The notes beneath the pieces were generated by a model, which saw nothing but the letters and a program-made list of their open reading frames with translations, was not told the origin of the DNA and did not search any database. 64,000 nt of DNA from positions 1,222,189 to 1,286,188 of the forward strand of contig NZ_JAJGAK010000001.1 in assembly GCF_020866925.1 (NCBI RefSeq). The letters run 5' to 3'. The stretch comes from Noviluteimonas lactosilytica (GTDB lineage: Bacteria; Pseudomonadota; Gammaproteobacteria; Xanthomonadales; Xanthomonadaceae). The translations under genes were made by a program, and so were the position numbers. Of the stretch, positions 45,218-56,447 are shown piece by piece (within the stretch, counting starts at the first letter, position 1; each line of letters opens with the position of its first letter).

Positions 45218-45837
45218 GTGGATCTCCCGGGGGAATGACGCCGTGACGCCGGCGTCGTGCGTTGCGGTGCGATTGCAGTTTCGATGTTGCGCAGCGCCGT
45301 TTCGAAGGCCGAGAGCACGGGCGCGTTGTCGTCGAGCGCCCACGCCACGAAACTGCCGCCTTCGAGCGCGCCCAGCAGCAGGTGCGCCGTTTCGAGTGCG
45401 TCCACGTCGGGCTCGAGCACGCCGGAGGCGATGCCTTCTTCGATCTGTTCGACGAGCCAATCGATGTGCAGCTGGAAGAAGCGCGCGATCACGGGCCGCA
45501 TCGAGGCAGGCAGCGCGGCGCGCTCGGCGGCGAGTGCGCCGCACAGCGGGAGCAGGCCGCGTTCCATGCCGTCGAGGAACAGTCGCGAATACGCGCGAAG
45601 CCGTTCGCGTGCGTCCGCGCGCGTGGTGGCGAGATCGGCGAGCGTCGCGACGAACTTCGCGAGGTAGTCGTCGACCAGCGCCGCCAGCATCGCTTCCTTC
45701 GTCGGGAAGTGGTGGTGGATGCTGGCCTTGCGGATCGCGATGCGTTCGGCGAGGTCGGCGTAACTGAAAGCCGCGTAGCCCTTCGTCCGGAGGAGGACCT
45801 CGGCTTCCGCGAGCAACCTGGCGCGCGTTTCGGGCAT
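45214..45837 (-). CDS. TetR/AcrR-family transcriptional repressor
   Basis: A 207-residue regulator with an N-terminal helix-turn-helix (SYADLAERIAIRKASIHHHF) and a helical ligand-binding domain ending FETALRNIETAI. First gene of a two-gene unit with the GFA protein. A palindrome just upstream of the ATG is a likely autoregulatory operator. Inducer unknown; an aldehyde or electrophile would fit the partner but is a guess. Confidence 0.9.
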   Translation of the reverse strand: MPETRARLLAEAEVLLRTKGYAAFSYADLAERIAIRKASIHHHFPTKEAMLAALVDDYLAKFVATLADLATTRADARERLRAYSRLFLDGMERGLLPLCGALAAERAALPASMRPVIARFFQLHIDWLVEQIEEGIASGVLEPDVDALETAHLLLGALEGGSFVAWALDDNAPVLSAFETALRNIETAIAPQRTTPASRRHSPGRST

Positions 45838-45848
45838 GGCGCTATTTG

Positions 45849-45860
45849 CCTACTAGTAGG
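45849..45860. promoter_or_regulatory. Candidate TetR operator
   Basis: The perfect 12-bp palindrome CCTACTAGTAGG, within GCCTACTAGTAGGTAGGC, lies 12 bp upstream of the repressor start codon. Position and symmetry fit autoregulation. Confidence 0.65.
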
Positions 45861-45908
45861 TAGGCCGCGCAAGTGCGCAATCATGTGGGTACGCGGCTTG
45901 CATCGCGC

Positions 45909-45938
45909 AAAAAAGAAGCCCGGCATTGCCGGGCTTCT
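45909..45938 (-). terminator. Rho-independent terminator of katG
   Basis: Stem AGAAGCCCGGC-ATT-GCCGGGCTTCT at 45914-45938 with an A6 run at 45909-45914, which is a T-tract in the minus-strand transcript, 26 bp after katG. Confidence 0.88.
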
Positions 45939-45964
45939 TCGATCGACCTTACGGATGAGTTCGC

Positions 45965-48229
<2,265 letters not shown>

Positions 48230-48263
48230 TCAATGAATCGCCCCGACAGGTTGCTGCAGTGCG

Positions 48264-49349
48264 TCAGGGCTGGAACCAGTCCGATGCGCCGCCTTGCGGC
48301 AGGTTCACCCAGGTGCCGCTCGCCACGTTGAACAAGCGCATGTACGGATCGCCCACGTAGAGACCGCTGCCGGGCTCGGACGGCATGTAGACCGTGCGAT
48401 CGGTCAGCAGGCGCGTGGCGTCGCGCGAGAACTCGACGGCGACGTACTCGATGTTGTCCACGATCGGCGGCGTCACTTCGACATCCGTGCTGCCGTCGGC
48501 CGACATGACCCACACGTGGTCGTAGACGATCAACGGGCCGGAGTCGCTGAACTGTCGCTTCGTGTACGCGAAGCGCGAGCCGCCCTGCGACCACAACGGA
48601 TATTCGCCTTGCGCGCGCGGCACGAGCACGTCGGTGGCGAAGTTCACCGCATCGATGCTGCCGTCGCCCGCGTACAGTCCATTGGTGCCGGAAGGATGGA
48701 AGACGAGGTAACGGAAATCGTCGAACGTCTGCGCGGTGAGCAGCGTGGCCGCGCCCGTGCTCGCGTTGACGCTGTACGCGCGCGAGAAGTACGGAGGCTC
48801 CAGGCCGCTTCCGCGGAAGCTCGTCGAGATGAACAGGCGCGTGCCATCCGACGACCACATCGGTCGCGTATCGATGTATGCAGGACCGGGCGGGCAGAAG
48901 ATGTTGCGCTGCCCCGTCGCGTCGGGACGCACGATCGCCAGGCATGCGCCGGACGCGCCTTGCGCGATGTAGGCGATCATCCCGCCGTCGCCGCGCCAGG
49001 CGGGCCCATGGTGGTCGGCTGTTCCGAAGGTCAGGCGCGTGCGGTTTCCGCCCGTCGCGGTCATGCGCCAGAGCTGTCCGGCGCCGCCGCCGGACCTGAA
49101 TGTGTAGACGAGCGTGTTGCCCGAAGGCGACCAGCGCGGATCGAAGCGATACGTGCCCGCGGTCATCGGCGCGAGTTGCAGGAAGCCCGTGCCGTCGATG
49201 TTGACGCGATAGAGCGTCGAAGAGCGAAGCGTGAAATCGGTGTTGAACACGCCGCGCACGAATGCGACGCGGCTCTGCGCCGCGCATGGCACGGCAACGG
49301 CGAACAGCAATGCGCCGGCCGCGATGGCGATGGAAAGTGAACGATGCAT
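48264..49349 (-). CDS. Exported TolB-like beta-propeller protein
   Basis: A 361-residue protein with a signal peptide (~1-25, cleavage after CAA). PD40/WD40-like repeats follow: FDPRWSPSGNTLVYTF, GPAWRGDGGMIAYI, RPMWSSDGTRLFIS, YPLWSQGGSRFAY and AVEFSRDATRLLTD. These form a predicted six- or seven-bladed propeller. GGAG precedes ATG 49349. Such proteins bind partners or ligands in the periplasm; the role here is unknown. Confidence 0.85.
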   Translation of the reverse strand: MHRSLSIAIAAGALLFAVAVPCAAQSRVAFVRGVFNTDFTLRSSTLYRVNIDGTGFLQLAPMTAGTYRFDPRWSPSGNTLVYTFRSGGGAGQLWRMTATGGNRTRLTFGTADHHGPAWRGDGGMIAYIAQGASGACLAIVRPDATGQRNIFCPPGPAYIDTRPMWSSDGTRLFISTSFRGSGLEPPYFSRAYSVNASTGAATLLTAQTFDDFRYLVFHPSGTNGLYAGDGSIDAVNFATDVLVPRAQGEYPLWSQGGSRFAYTKRQFSDSGPLIVYDHVWVMSADGSTDVEVTPPIVDNIEYVAVEFSRDATRLLTDRTVYMPSEPGSGLYVGDPYMRLFNVASGTWVNLPQGGASDWFQP

Positions 49350-49436
49350 GGTGCGACTCCTTTTTCGGCACGCATCGAATTCCACGCAGCGCACGCACCC
49401 ATGCGGTCACAGGTGCGCAAAGTTCACGCCGCTACC

Positions 49437-49470
49437 AAAAAAAAGGGCCGTGCGCTTCCTGCGCACGGCC
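49437..49470 (-). terminator. Rho-independent terminator of the second adhesin-protease operon
   Basis: Stem GGCCGTGCGC-TTCCT-GCGCACGGCC at 49446-49470 with A8 at 49437-49444, giving a T-tract on the minus strand, 40 bp after the protease stop. Confidence 0.9.
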
Positions 49471-49509
49471 AAACCCATCCACCTTCAGGGAACTGATCGG
49501 TACGTCGAA

Positions 49510-51360
49510 TCAGAACGTCGCGAGCACGGTGAAATCCGAGGAGGCCTGCTCGCCGTACACGCGCACGAAGTACTCGCCGGCCACGGGGCGGGCGATCGCG
49601 ATCGCTTCGATCATCCCGAGGCGCGCGGAGCGCCATCCGTACGCCGTCGTCGACGGCACCACGTTGCGCGCGAGATACAGCGACACATCGCCTGCGCCGC
49701 CGAACGTGCGCACCGTCAGTTGCGAAGCGCCCGCGGGGACGGTGATGCGATACAACTTCGATGCACCGGCGCCGACCGTCTGGCCGGCAACCGGCGCAGC
49801 TTTCGCGAGCGGTGCGGCGAAGTCTTCTTCGCTCACGCCATTCGCCGCCACCTGCACCACCGCCGGCAGATCGAGGATGCCCGAGCCGATCGGCGTGGGG
49901 CCCGGCGGCTGGATCGGGAACGGACGCGCTTTGCCACGCATCACTGCGAGGACGAGGTCCGGCGTGAGCGGCGGATGTCCGTGCGCGACCGATGCGCTCT
50001 GCATCAGCGCGACCGCACCGGCGACATGCGGCGATGCCATCGACGTGCCGATGAGTCCCATCACCACGTCGCCTGCCGGGCTCGCGACCGGGGCCTGCGT
50101 GCCGCTGTTCGCGGTCGACCAGATCCACGCCTTGTCGCCGGTATTGCCGATGTACGCGTTGCCGCCGGGCGCGGCGATCGCGACGTTGGCGCCGTAGTTC
50201 GAGAAGTAACTGATCGCGCCGTCGGAGCCCGTCGCGCCGACCGTGATGACGCCGCGGCAGCTCGCCGGCGTGAAGTACGCCGCGTTGTACGCCGAGTTGC
50301 CCGCGGCGACGACCACCGTCGTGCCGCGCGAGATCGCACCGTCGATCGCATCCTGCGTCGCCGGATCGTCGACGCAACGGCCGTAACCGCCCAGGCTCAG
50401 GTTGAGTACTTCCGCCGGCGTCGGGTTGTTCGGCACGCCGGGCACCGTGCCGCCCGAGGCCCAGGTGATCGCATCGGCGATGTCGGAGGTCAGGCCGCCG
50501 CACTTGCCGAGCACGCGCACGGGCTGCACCTTCGCGCCGTAAGCGACGCCCGCGACACCCTTCGCGTTGTTGGTGACCGCCGCGATCGTGCCCGCGACGT
50601 GCGTGCCGTGCCACGTGCTGTTCGAGATGACGCCGCTGCAGAACGTTTCGTTGCCGGTGAGGAAGTCGCCGGGGTCGTGCGCGTCCGCGTCGCGGCCATT
50701 GCCGTCGCCGGCGATGTCGGGGAACGGGAACGGCTGATCCGGATCGGGCTGGCCGTACCAGCTGATGAAGTCGTAGCCCGGCACGATGTTCGCCGCGAGA
50801 TCCGCGTGGTCGACATAACCGGTGTCGATCACCGCGACCACGACGCCGTTGCCGTTCGTCGTGTCCCACGCCTTCGGTGCACCGATGCCGCCCACCGCGT
50901 CGTGGAAGTCCCATTGCAGGCGCGTGAAGTAGGTGTCGTTGGGCACCGTGTCCATGCGCTGCTTCATCGTGTCGGCCTGCGCCCACGCGACGTTGGGATC
51001 GGCGCGCAGTTGCGCCAGCACGAGATCGCGCTCGACGGTATTCAATGCGCGCGACGTGCGCACGAGCGTGGCGCCGCGACCCATCGTACGCACGCGCTTC
51101 ACCGACAGCATGGACGCCGACGACTGGCGCACGCCTGCCGTCTTCGCCGCGGTGGCGAGCAGCGTTTCCGGCGTGCCGGTGCCGCGCAGCTTGACGATGA
51201 AGCGCGAGAACGACGTCTCGGTGCGGTACTTGTCGAGCGTGATGGGCGCGGCGGATTTCATCATGCCGCGGTTGCTCGCGCTACGCACATCGACCGCGTT
51301 CGCGTTGACCGCCGCACCGCACAGCGCGACGCACAAGGTGGTTTTCAGGATCATGTTCAT
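49510..51360 (-). CDS. Secreted S8 serine protease with C-terminal PPC-type domain (paralogue 2)
   Basis: A 616-residue subtilisin-family protease with the same layout as the copy at 36037: signal peptide, propeptide (FSRFIVKLRG, LRADPNVAWAQ), catalytic domain with D179 (VAVIDTGY), H254 (HGTHVAGT) and S440 (IGTSMASPHVAG), and a C-terminal beta-sandwich (YRITVPAGASQLTVRTFGGA). AAGGAG lies 8 nt before ATG 51360, immediately after the adhesin stop codon (12 bp gap), so the two are one operon. An extra disulfide-like insertion (ETFCSGVISN) distinguishes it from paralogue 1. Confidence 0.94.
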   Translation of the reverse strand: MNMILKTTLCVALCGAAVNANAVDVRSASNRGMMKSAAPITLDKYRTETSFSRFIVKLRGTGTPETLLATAAKTAGVRQSSASMLSVKRVRTMGRGATLVRTSRALNTVERDLVLAQLRADPNVAWAQADTMKQRMDTVPNDTYFTRLQWDFHDAVGGIGAPKAWDTTNGNGVVVAVIDTGYVDHADLAANIVPGYDFISWYGQPDPDQPFPFPDIAGDGNGRDADAHDPGDFLTGNETFCSGVISNSTWHGTHVAGTIAAVTNNAKGVAGVAYGAKVQPVRVLGKCGGLTSDIADAITWASGGTVPGVPNNPTPAEVLNLSLGGYGRCVDDPATQDAIDGAISRGTTVVVAAGNSAYNAAYFTPASCRGVITVGATGSDGAISYFSNYGANVAIAAPGGNAYIGNTGDKAWIWSTANSGTQAPVASPAGDVVMGLIGTSMASPHVAGAVALMQSASVAHGHPPLTPDLVLAVMRGKARPFPIQPPGPTPIGSGILDLPAVVQVAANGVSEEDFAAPLAKAAPVAGQTVGAGASKLYRITVPAGASQLTVRTFGGAGDVSLYLARNVVPSTTAYGWRSARLGMIEAIAIARPVAGEYFVRVYGEQASSDFTVLATF

Positions 51361-51372
51361 TGAGTGCGCTCC

Positions 51373-53559
51373 TTACAGGTCGATGCCGAAGCCGACGCCG
51401 GCCGAGCTGTCGTCGTTGGAGAACGCGCCGCCGATGCTGAACGAGGCGCGGCCGAAGGACTTCGAGTAGCCGACCGACAACGCCGACTCGCTGTTCTGCA
51501 CGCCTGCGCCGACGGCGAGGCGACCGCGTTCGCCGTGACTGTTCGCGGCATTGATCGCCATGCTCATCATCGCGGAGCTCATCGCGCCCATCTGGTCGAT
51601 GCGTTCGTCCTGGCGTTCGAGGCGACGATCGACTTCGCGACTGAGGTCGACGAACTGGTCGTTCATCGCGGCGATGCGCTGGTCGGTGTACGCGTTGGCG
51701 TTGGTCAGCGTGCGCGCGGCGACGGTGTCGGTGTAGGTGTTGGCCGACGCGAGCGTCTGCGCGTTGGCCTGGTCCAGCTGGCCCTTGTTCACCGCATCCT
51801 TCGCCGCGACACCGTTGGCGACGTTCTTCACCTGCGTGCCGTTGGAACCACCGAGCGTCACCGAATCCTGCGTGGTGTCGTCGTACGCGATGTCGTCGTT
51901 GTCGCCCGGTTGGGTCGGATCGGTGGGATCCGTCGGATCCGTCGGATCCGTGGGGTCGGTCGGATCGGTCGGCGGCGGAATCTCGATGCCGTCGATCGCC
52001 TGCTGCAAGCCGGTGAGCTTGGTGTCGACCGCGGCGAGCGCCGCACCGACATTGCCGTAAGCGGCGCCCTGGATGCGGTAGTCCGGTTGAATGAACACAC
52101 CGTTGGTGAACGTCGCGCCGCCACCGAACGTGTTCGCAAGCTGGTTCGCCTGCGCCATGTTGACCGCGTCGTTGTCCTGTGTGCCCGCGGACACGTTGAC
52201 GATCTGGCGCGTGAACGCACCGACGGTGGTGCCATCGCGACGCATCCACGACTGCGAAGCACCGACCGACACCGTGTTGTCGCGATCGGTCATCGAGTTC
52301 GCACCCAGTGCAACCGAGTTCTCGCTCAACGTCAGGCTGTTGTAGCCAAGCGCCATGCTGGCGGTGCCGAATGCCTGCGCGCCCTGGCCGAAGGCGATCG
52401 CGAATTGCGGCTGCTCGGGGCCGTCGGTGCGCCACGGCCCGACGTCGCACCCGGGCGTGTCCGGGGTCGGGCAGCTTTCCGGCGGCGGCGCCGCCTGCGG
52501 GCGATCGCCGCCCGTCTCCGCCTGCGTGCCGATCGCGATGGAACCGGTGCCCCACGAGTGTGCCTGGTAACCGATCGCGGTCGATTGCATGGTCTCCGCA
52601 ATGGCGCCGTTGCCCACCGCCAGCGTCATCGGATTCCAGGCCATGGCCCACGCACCGATCGCCGTCGACTGGCGGTCGTGCGCGTACGCGCCGTAGCCGT
52701 AGGCCGTCGCGAACTCGTTGTCTGCATGCGACAGCGCACCGATCGAGGTGGTGTAGGCCGCGTAGCCCTTCGCGCCGGCACCGATCGCCACCGACTCCAT
52801 GTAGTCGGCCATGGCGAAGGTGCCCAACGCGACCGACTTCCAACCGGCCTGCGCGCGGTAACCGACTGCGATGGCGAGATCGTCGTGGGTTTGCGCGCCG
52901 GGGCCGATCGCGACCGACACCGCGCCCATGCTCTGCGCGCCCGGTCCGATCGCCGTCGACAACATGCCGTCTGCGCGCGTGACAAACAACGCCTCGCTCT
53001 CACCGGGGATGTCCGTCAGGACCGCCTGGTTGCCGATCGCGATGCTGCCGTCGCCGTTGCTGGCGGCGTTGTAGCCGATGGCCATCGAGATGCCGCCCAA
53101 CGCACTCGAGCCGTAGCCAAGCGCGGTGCTGTAGTCGCCGAGCGCGGCCGTGCCGAAGCCGAAGGCAGATGCGCCGATGCCGGTCGCGAGGCTCAGCGGG
53201 CCGACGGCCGTGCTGTCGTCGCCGAGTGCCGCGGCGCCGAAGCCGAAGGCCGCTGCGTTCTCGCCGAATGCGTAGCTGGAAGGACCCACGGCGACCGAGT
53301 TCGTGCCGTCGGCGATCGCGGCGTCGCTGCCGTCGCCTGCGCCGTTCGCATCGACGTAGTCGGTGGCGGATGCGAGGTCCTGCGTTTCGACGATCTCGTC
53401 ATTGGTGTCGATGGCGGGATCGGTTGCGGCGATTGTTGCCTTATCGGCAACAGGCGGATCGACTGCGAAAACCGGCGGCGCTGCGAGTGCGAGCGCGATG
53501 GCGATCGGGATGGAACGGCGCGCGCACGCGGCCGTCGAACCGTTGACGATTCGATGCAT
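51373..53559 (-). CDS. Trimeric autotransporter adhesin, YadA-like (paralogue 2)
   Basis: A 728-residue type Vc autotransporter with a conventional signal peptide (ALALAAPPVFA) and no extended ESPR region. The head has YadA repeats (GDYSTALGYGSSALGGISMA and many more). A neck (RQIVNVSAGTQDNDAVNMAQ) is followed by a Pro/Asp/Thr linker of repeated DPT units, then NVANGVAAKDAVNKGQLDQA, a coiled coil (VDRRLERQDERIDQM) and a beta-barrel anchor. Shorter than paralogue 1 but with the same end architecture. First gene of the operon with the protease. Confidence 0.93.
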   Translation of the reverse strand: MHRIVNGSTAACARRSIPIAIALALAAPPVFAVDPPVADKATIAATDPAIDTNDEIVETQDLASATDYVDANGAGDGSDAAIADGTNSVAVGPSSYAFGENAAAFGFGAAALGDDSTAVGPLSLATGIGASAFGFGTAALGDYSTALGYGSSALGGISMAIGYNAASNGDGSIAIGNQAVLTDIPGESEALFVTRADGMLSTAIGPGAQSMGAVSVAIGPGAQTHDDLAIAVGYRAQAGWKSVALGTFAMADYMESVAIGAGAKGYAAYTTSIGALSHADNEFATAYGYGAYAHDRQSTAIGAWAMAWNPMTLAVGNGAIAETMQSTAIGYQAHSWGTGSIAIGTQAETGGDRPQAAPPPESCPTPDTPGCDVGPWRTDGPEQPQFAIAFGQGAQAFGTASMALGYNSLTLSENSVALGANSMTDRDNTVSVGASQSWMRRDGTTVGAFTRQIVNVSAGTQDNDAVNMAQANQLANTFGGGATFTNGVFIQPDYRIQGAAYGNVGAALAAVDTKLTGLQQAIDGIEIPPPTDPTDPTDPTDPTDPTDPTQPGDNDDIAYDDTTQDSVTLGGSNGTQVKNVANGVAAKDAVNKGQLDQANAQTLASANTYTDTVAARTLTNANAYTDQRIAAMNDQFVDLSREVDRRLERQDERIDQMGAMSSAMMSMAINAANSHGERGRLAVGAGVQNSESALSVGYSKSFGRASFSIGGAFSNDDSSAGVGFGIDL
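51911..51971. repeat. 9-bp tandem repeats encoding (DPT)n in the adhesin linker
   Basis: About seven imperfect 9-bp units (GGATCCGTC and variants GGGTCGGTC/GGATCGGTC) encode alternating Pro-Thr-Asp. Copy-number change would lengthen or shorten the linker without a frameshift. Confidence 0.8.
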
Positions 53560-53752
53560 GTGGGTGGACCCCTGGGGAGCGTTGATTGATTGCGGCCGCG
53601 ATGCTTGCGGTCGCGCGTGGTGTGCAATGCTTCCGTGCTTCAGACATCATTCCAATGAGCGGCAGAACACTACTTTTCGCCGTGATGACTTGTCACGCAC
53701 GCGATCTCCCCGATTTCTCGCGCACTTCTCACGCTTTTCGACCCGGTTCGAA

Positions 53753-55177
53753 ATGAAGCACGACGCCCACGCCTTCGCCCCGTTCCGCATCGTGCCGCGC
53801 TTTGCCGCACCGCTCGTTCGCTGGTTCTCGAACGTCCCCATCGACGATGCGATGGATCGTCGCAACGCGCCGACGATGCAACTGCTCTTCGCGTTGATGG
53901 CGCTCACGTTGACGGTGAGTTGGGCGCGCCACTTCGCGGCGATGGAGATCGCGCCGCGCATGCACGTGCTCTTCGGCACGGACATGGTGACCGTCGCCTG
54001 CGCGCTGGTCGGCATCGTGTTGATCCGACGCGGCGAATTCCGGCTCGCGGTCGGCCTGTACCTCGCGTCGTTGCTGCTCGGCCTGCTCCTGAGCCACGCG
54101 GTACTCGGTTACCAGTTGCTCGCGGTCGACCAGACTTCGCAGATGCTGGCGCTCGCCGTCGGTGGCCTCGTCCTCGGGCGACGCGTGCTGTGGATGGTGT
54201 TCCTCGTGCTGATGGCAGTGGCGTGTGCGGGATTCGCGGCCGACGCAGCGGCAGCCGCCGCTGCGGGTGAGTCGTCCGCACTGGCGTGGCACTTCCTGCC
54301 CTCGGCTTTCTTCAGCCACTTCGTCGTCGTGGTGGTGCTCGATCGCTGCATCACCGCGCTGCGCACCGCGCTGCGCGAATCGGAAGCGCGGCGCGCCGCG
54401 CTGCAGTTCGAAATCGACGAACGCGAACGCATGCAGGCACGCCTGCTTCACGCACAGAAACTCGAAACGATGGGACGCCTGGCGAGCGGCGTCGCGCACG
54501 ACTTCAACAACGTGCTCGGCGTCGTCATCGGCTACGCCGACGCGCGCCATCGCATCCACGACATCGGCGACGACCCGCGCGAGATCGCGCGCGACATGGC
54601 CGACGCGCTGGAAGGCATCGATGCATCGGCGCAGAAGGGCGCCGCGCTCGCGCAACGGCTGTTGTGCTTCGGACGCAGCGACGCACCGCCGCCGGTCGTG
54701 CTCGATGCAGGAGCGCTATTGGCGGACGTGCAACCGATGTTGCGCCGCCTGTTGCCGCGCTCGATCGCGTTGACGCTCGACCTCGCGCCGGAAGCGCTGC
54801 CCGTGCGACTGGATCGCGCGCAGTTCGAACTCGTCGTGCTCGACATCGCCTCGAACGCGCGCGACGCGATGCCCGAAGGCGGACAGTTGCGCATGTCGGC
54901 GCGACGCGCCGGCGACCACGTGGAGATCGTCTTCTCCGACACCGGCCACGGCATGACCGCGGCAGAGATCCAGCGCGCGTTCGAACCGTTCTTCAGCACG
55001 AAACCGGCGGGCAAGGGAACGGGCCTGGGCCTGGCGGCAACGCGCAACGTGGTCGAACGCGCGGGCGGAACGGTTGCGCTGGAGAGTGCGCCGGGGCTGG
55101 GAACCACCGTTCGCATCCGGTTGCCGTGCGTGGAGCAAAAACAGGGGTCAGAGCACCTTTTTTACAGCACGACGTAG
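53753..55177 (+). CDS. Membrane-bound sensor histidine kinase
   Basis: A 474-residue kinase. The N-terminal half has about five to six membrane segments (LFALMALTLTVSWA, VTVACALVGIVLI, LYLASLLLGLLLSHAVLG, LALAVGGLVLG, FLVLMAVACAGF). A short coiled coil leads to the H-box with H249 (GRLASGVAHDFNNVLG), then the ATPase domain with N (DIASNARDAMPEGG), G1 (VFSDTGHGM) and G2 (GKGTGLGLAATRNVV). The last ~14 residues (EQKQGSEHLFYSTT) are encoded by a dispersed repeat. Its 3' end overlaps the convergent response regulator gene by 16 bp. Confidence 0.9.
   Translation: MKHDAHAFAPFRIVPRFAAPLVRWFSNVPIDDAMDRRNAPTMQLLFALMALTLTVSWARHFAAMEIAPRMHVLFGTDMVTVACALVGIVLIRRGEFRLAVGLYLASLLLGLLLSHAVLGYQLLAVDQTSQMLALAVGGLVLGRRVLWMVFLVLMAVACAGFAADAAAAAAAGESSALAWHFLPSAFFSHFVVVVVLDRCITALRTALRESEARRAALQFEIDERERMQARLLHAQKLETMGRLASGVAHDFNNVLGVVIGYADARHRIHDIGDDPREIARDMADALEGIDASAQKGAALAQRLLCFGRSDAPPPVVLDAGALLADVQPMLRRLLPRSIALTLDLAPEALPVRLDRAQFELVVLDIASNARDAMPEGGQLRMSARRAGDHVEIVFSDTGHGMTAAEIQRAFEPFFSTKPAGKGTGLGLAATRNVVERAGGTVALESAPGLGTTVRIRLPCVEQKQGSEHLFYSTT
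55134..55157. repeat. Half copy of the 3492-3552 palindromic repeat, inside the kinase gene
   Basis: 24 nt (AGCAAAAACAGGGGTCAGAG plus CACC) identical to 3492-3515, followed by T6. It lies in frame at the 3' end of the histidine kinase gene and supplies its C-terminal residues. Confidence 0.88.
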
Positions 55178-55863
55178 CCTTCGCCGTGCACGCAGGTGAG
55201 CGGGAAGTCTTCCGCGCTCGCCTTCTGCACCTTGCGGCGCAGGCGATGGATCAGCGAATCCAGGCGATGCGGATCGAAGTCGTCGGGGTCTGGCGAGAGA
55301 TGGCGGAAGATCGCGTCGCGCACGATCATCCTGCCGGGCTTGTCCATCAGCAGTTGCAGCAGGCGGCGTTCGGTCTTGCTCAACGCGATATTCGCGCCGG
55401 CCGGCGACATCAGGCACCAACCGTCGGCATCGAGTCGCCATGCCGGCGCGCGCGGGCCGAAGCGCGCGGGCTGCACGCGGCGCGCGACGCTGTGCAACGT
55501 CGCCGCGAACAGCCCGAGATCGACGGGCTTCGACAGATACGCATCCGCGCCTTCGGTGAGCCCGCGAATGCGATCCGCGGTTTCGCCGCGTCCGGTCAGC
55601 ATCACCACGCCCATCGTCGGCCAGCTTTCGCGCAGCGAACGCGCGAGCGCGAAGCCATCGGCATCCGGCAGGCCGACGTCGAGCACGACGATGTCGGGCG
55701 GCGCTTCGAGCAGGCTCGCCTGCAATTGCGCCGCGGTGCGCATCGGCACGAGGGCGAAGCCATACTGGCGCATGCGCGGAACGAGGACGTCGTCGCGGAG
55801 TGTGTCGTCGTCTTCCACCACGACGATGCGAAGGTCGCCGTAGGCGACGTTGAAGGCGTTCAT
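55162..55863 (-). CDS. OmpR-family response regulator
   Basis: A 233-residue regulator. The receiver domain (~10-125) has the acidic pair VVEDDD, phospho-acceptor D62 (VVLDVGLPDADG), VMLTGRG and the lysine in LSKP. The C-terminal winged helix (~140-233) has LSKTERRLLQLLMDKPGRM and the recognition helix region RLDSLIHRLRRKV. It is convergent with the histidine kinase, likely its partner, although separate promoters are then needed. Confidence 0.92.
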   Translation of the reverse strand: MNAFNVAYGDLRIVVVEDDDTLRDDVLVPRMRQYGFALVPMRTAAQLQASLLEAPPDIVVLDVGLPDADGFALARSLRESWPTMGVVMLTGRGETADRIRGLTEGADAYLSKPVDLGLFAATLHSVARRVQPARFGPRAPAWRLDADGWCLMSPAGANIALSKTERRLLQLLMDKPGRMIVRDAIFRHLSPDPDDFDPHRLDSLIHRLRRKVQKASAEDFPLTCVHGEGYVVL

Positions 55864-55966
55864 GCGGGCCGATGGTAGTGGACGAGTCCTGCGCAAGATT
55901 GTCCACGCGGTGAGGAACGCGGCCCACCCGTGGGCAACACTGTTCCATCTTCGGCTCAGCGGCGGT

Positions 55967-56350
55967 TCACGTCTCGGGCGTCGAACGCGTCTTACGCGCC
56001 CACGCGAAGATTTCGCGGAACACCGGGCGCAGGGCGCGCGCCTTGTCGGTCAGCGCGTACTCCACGCGGGGCGGCACCTGCGGGTACAGCGTGCGAAGCA
56101 CCATGCCGTCGCGCTCGAGCTCGCGCAACTGCGAGGTCAGCACGTGCTGGGTGATGCCCGGCAAGGCCCGGCGCAGCTCGTTGAAGCGATGCACGCGCTT
56201 GCCCAGCAACCAGAGGATCTCGAGCTTCCACTTGCCGCTGAAGGACGCGATGGTGCCGCGGATCACGTCGTTGATCGGCACGACGCAACTCGCGTCGTCG
56301 TGGTCGCAGTCGTGCTGGGCGGAATCGGGGGAGTCGGTATGGTCGACCAT
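55967..56350 (-). CDS. HxlR-family transcriptional regulator
   Basis: A 127-residue winged-helix regulator. After a Cys/His/Asp-rich N-terminus (SAQHDCDHDDASCVV) come the HxlR signatures GKWKLEILWLLGKRVHRFNE, LPGITQHVLTSQLRELERDG and PPRVEYALTDKARAL. N-terminal cysteines suggest redox or electrophile sensing as in YodB/HypR-type regulators. It is divergent from the azoreductase gene, the usual partner. Confidence 0.92.
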   Translation of the reverse strand: MVDHTDSPDSAQHDCDHDDASCVVPINDVIRGTIASFSGKWKLEILWLLGKRVHRFNELRRALPGITQHVLTSQLRELERDGMVLRTLYPQVPPRVEYALTDKARALRPVFREIFAWARKTRSTPET

Positions 56351-56352
56351 AC
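56337..56352. promoter_or_regulatory. 16-bp perfect palindrome on the HxlR start codon
   Basis: GTATGGTCGACCATAC overlaps the hxlR-type gene's ATG (56348-56350) and faces the divergent azoreductase. It is a candidate autoregulatory operator. Confidence 0.6.
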
Positions 56353-56447
56353 TTGGTGTGGTGTTCCGTCGTACTTGTGGGGGCGTTGCACCGTTCCTAG
56401 ATTGCCGGCTCGCCGACACGCCCGCGTCGGCCCGAACGGTGACCATC

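Noticed and set aside
49231-53589. Two frames of over 700 codons antisense to the second protease and adhesin genes
   Set aside because: Repetitive Arg/Asp/Ala composition and exact complementarity to well-supported genes show they are shadows, not new proteins.
54286-55878. 530-codon frame across the kinase and regulator genes
   Set aside because: Out-of-frame reading of the kinase gene running into antisense of the regulator; Arg-rich composition only.
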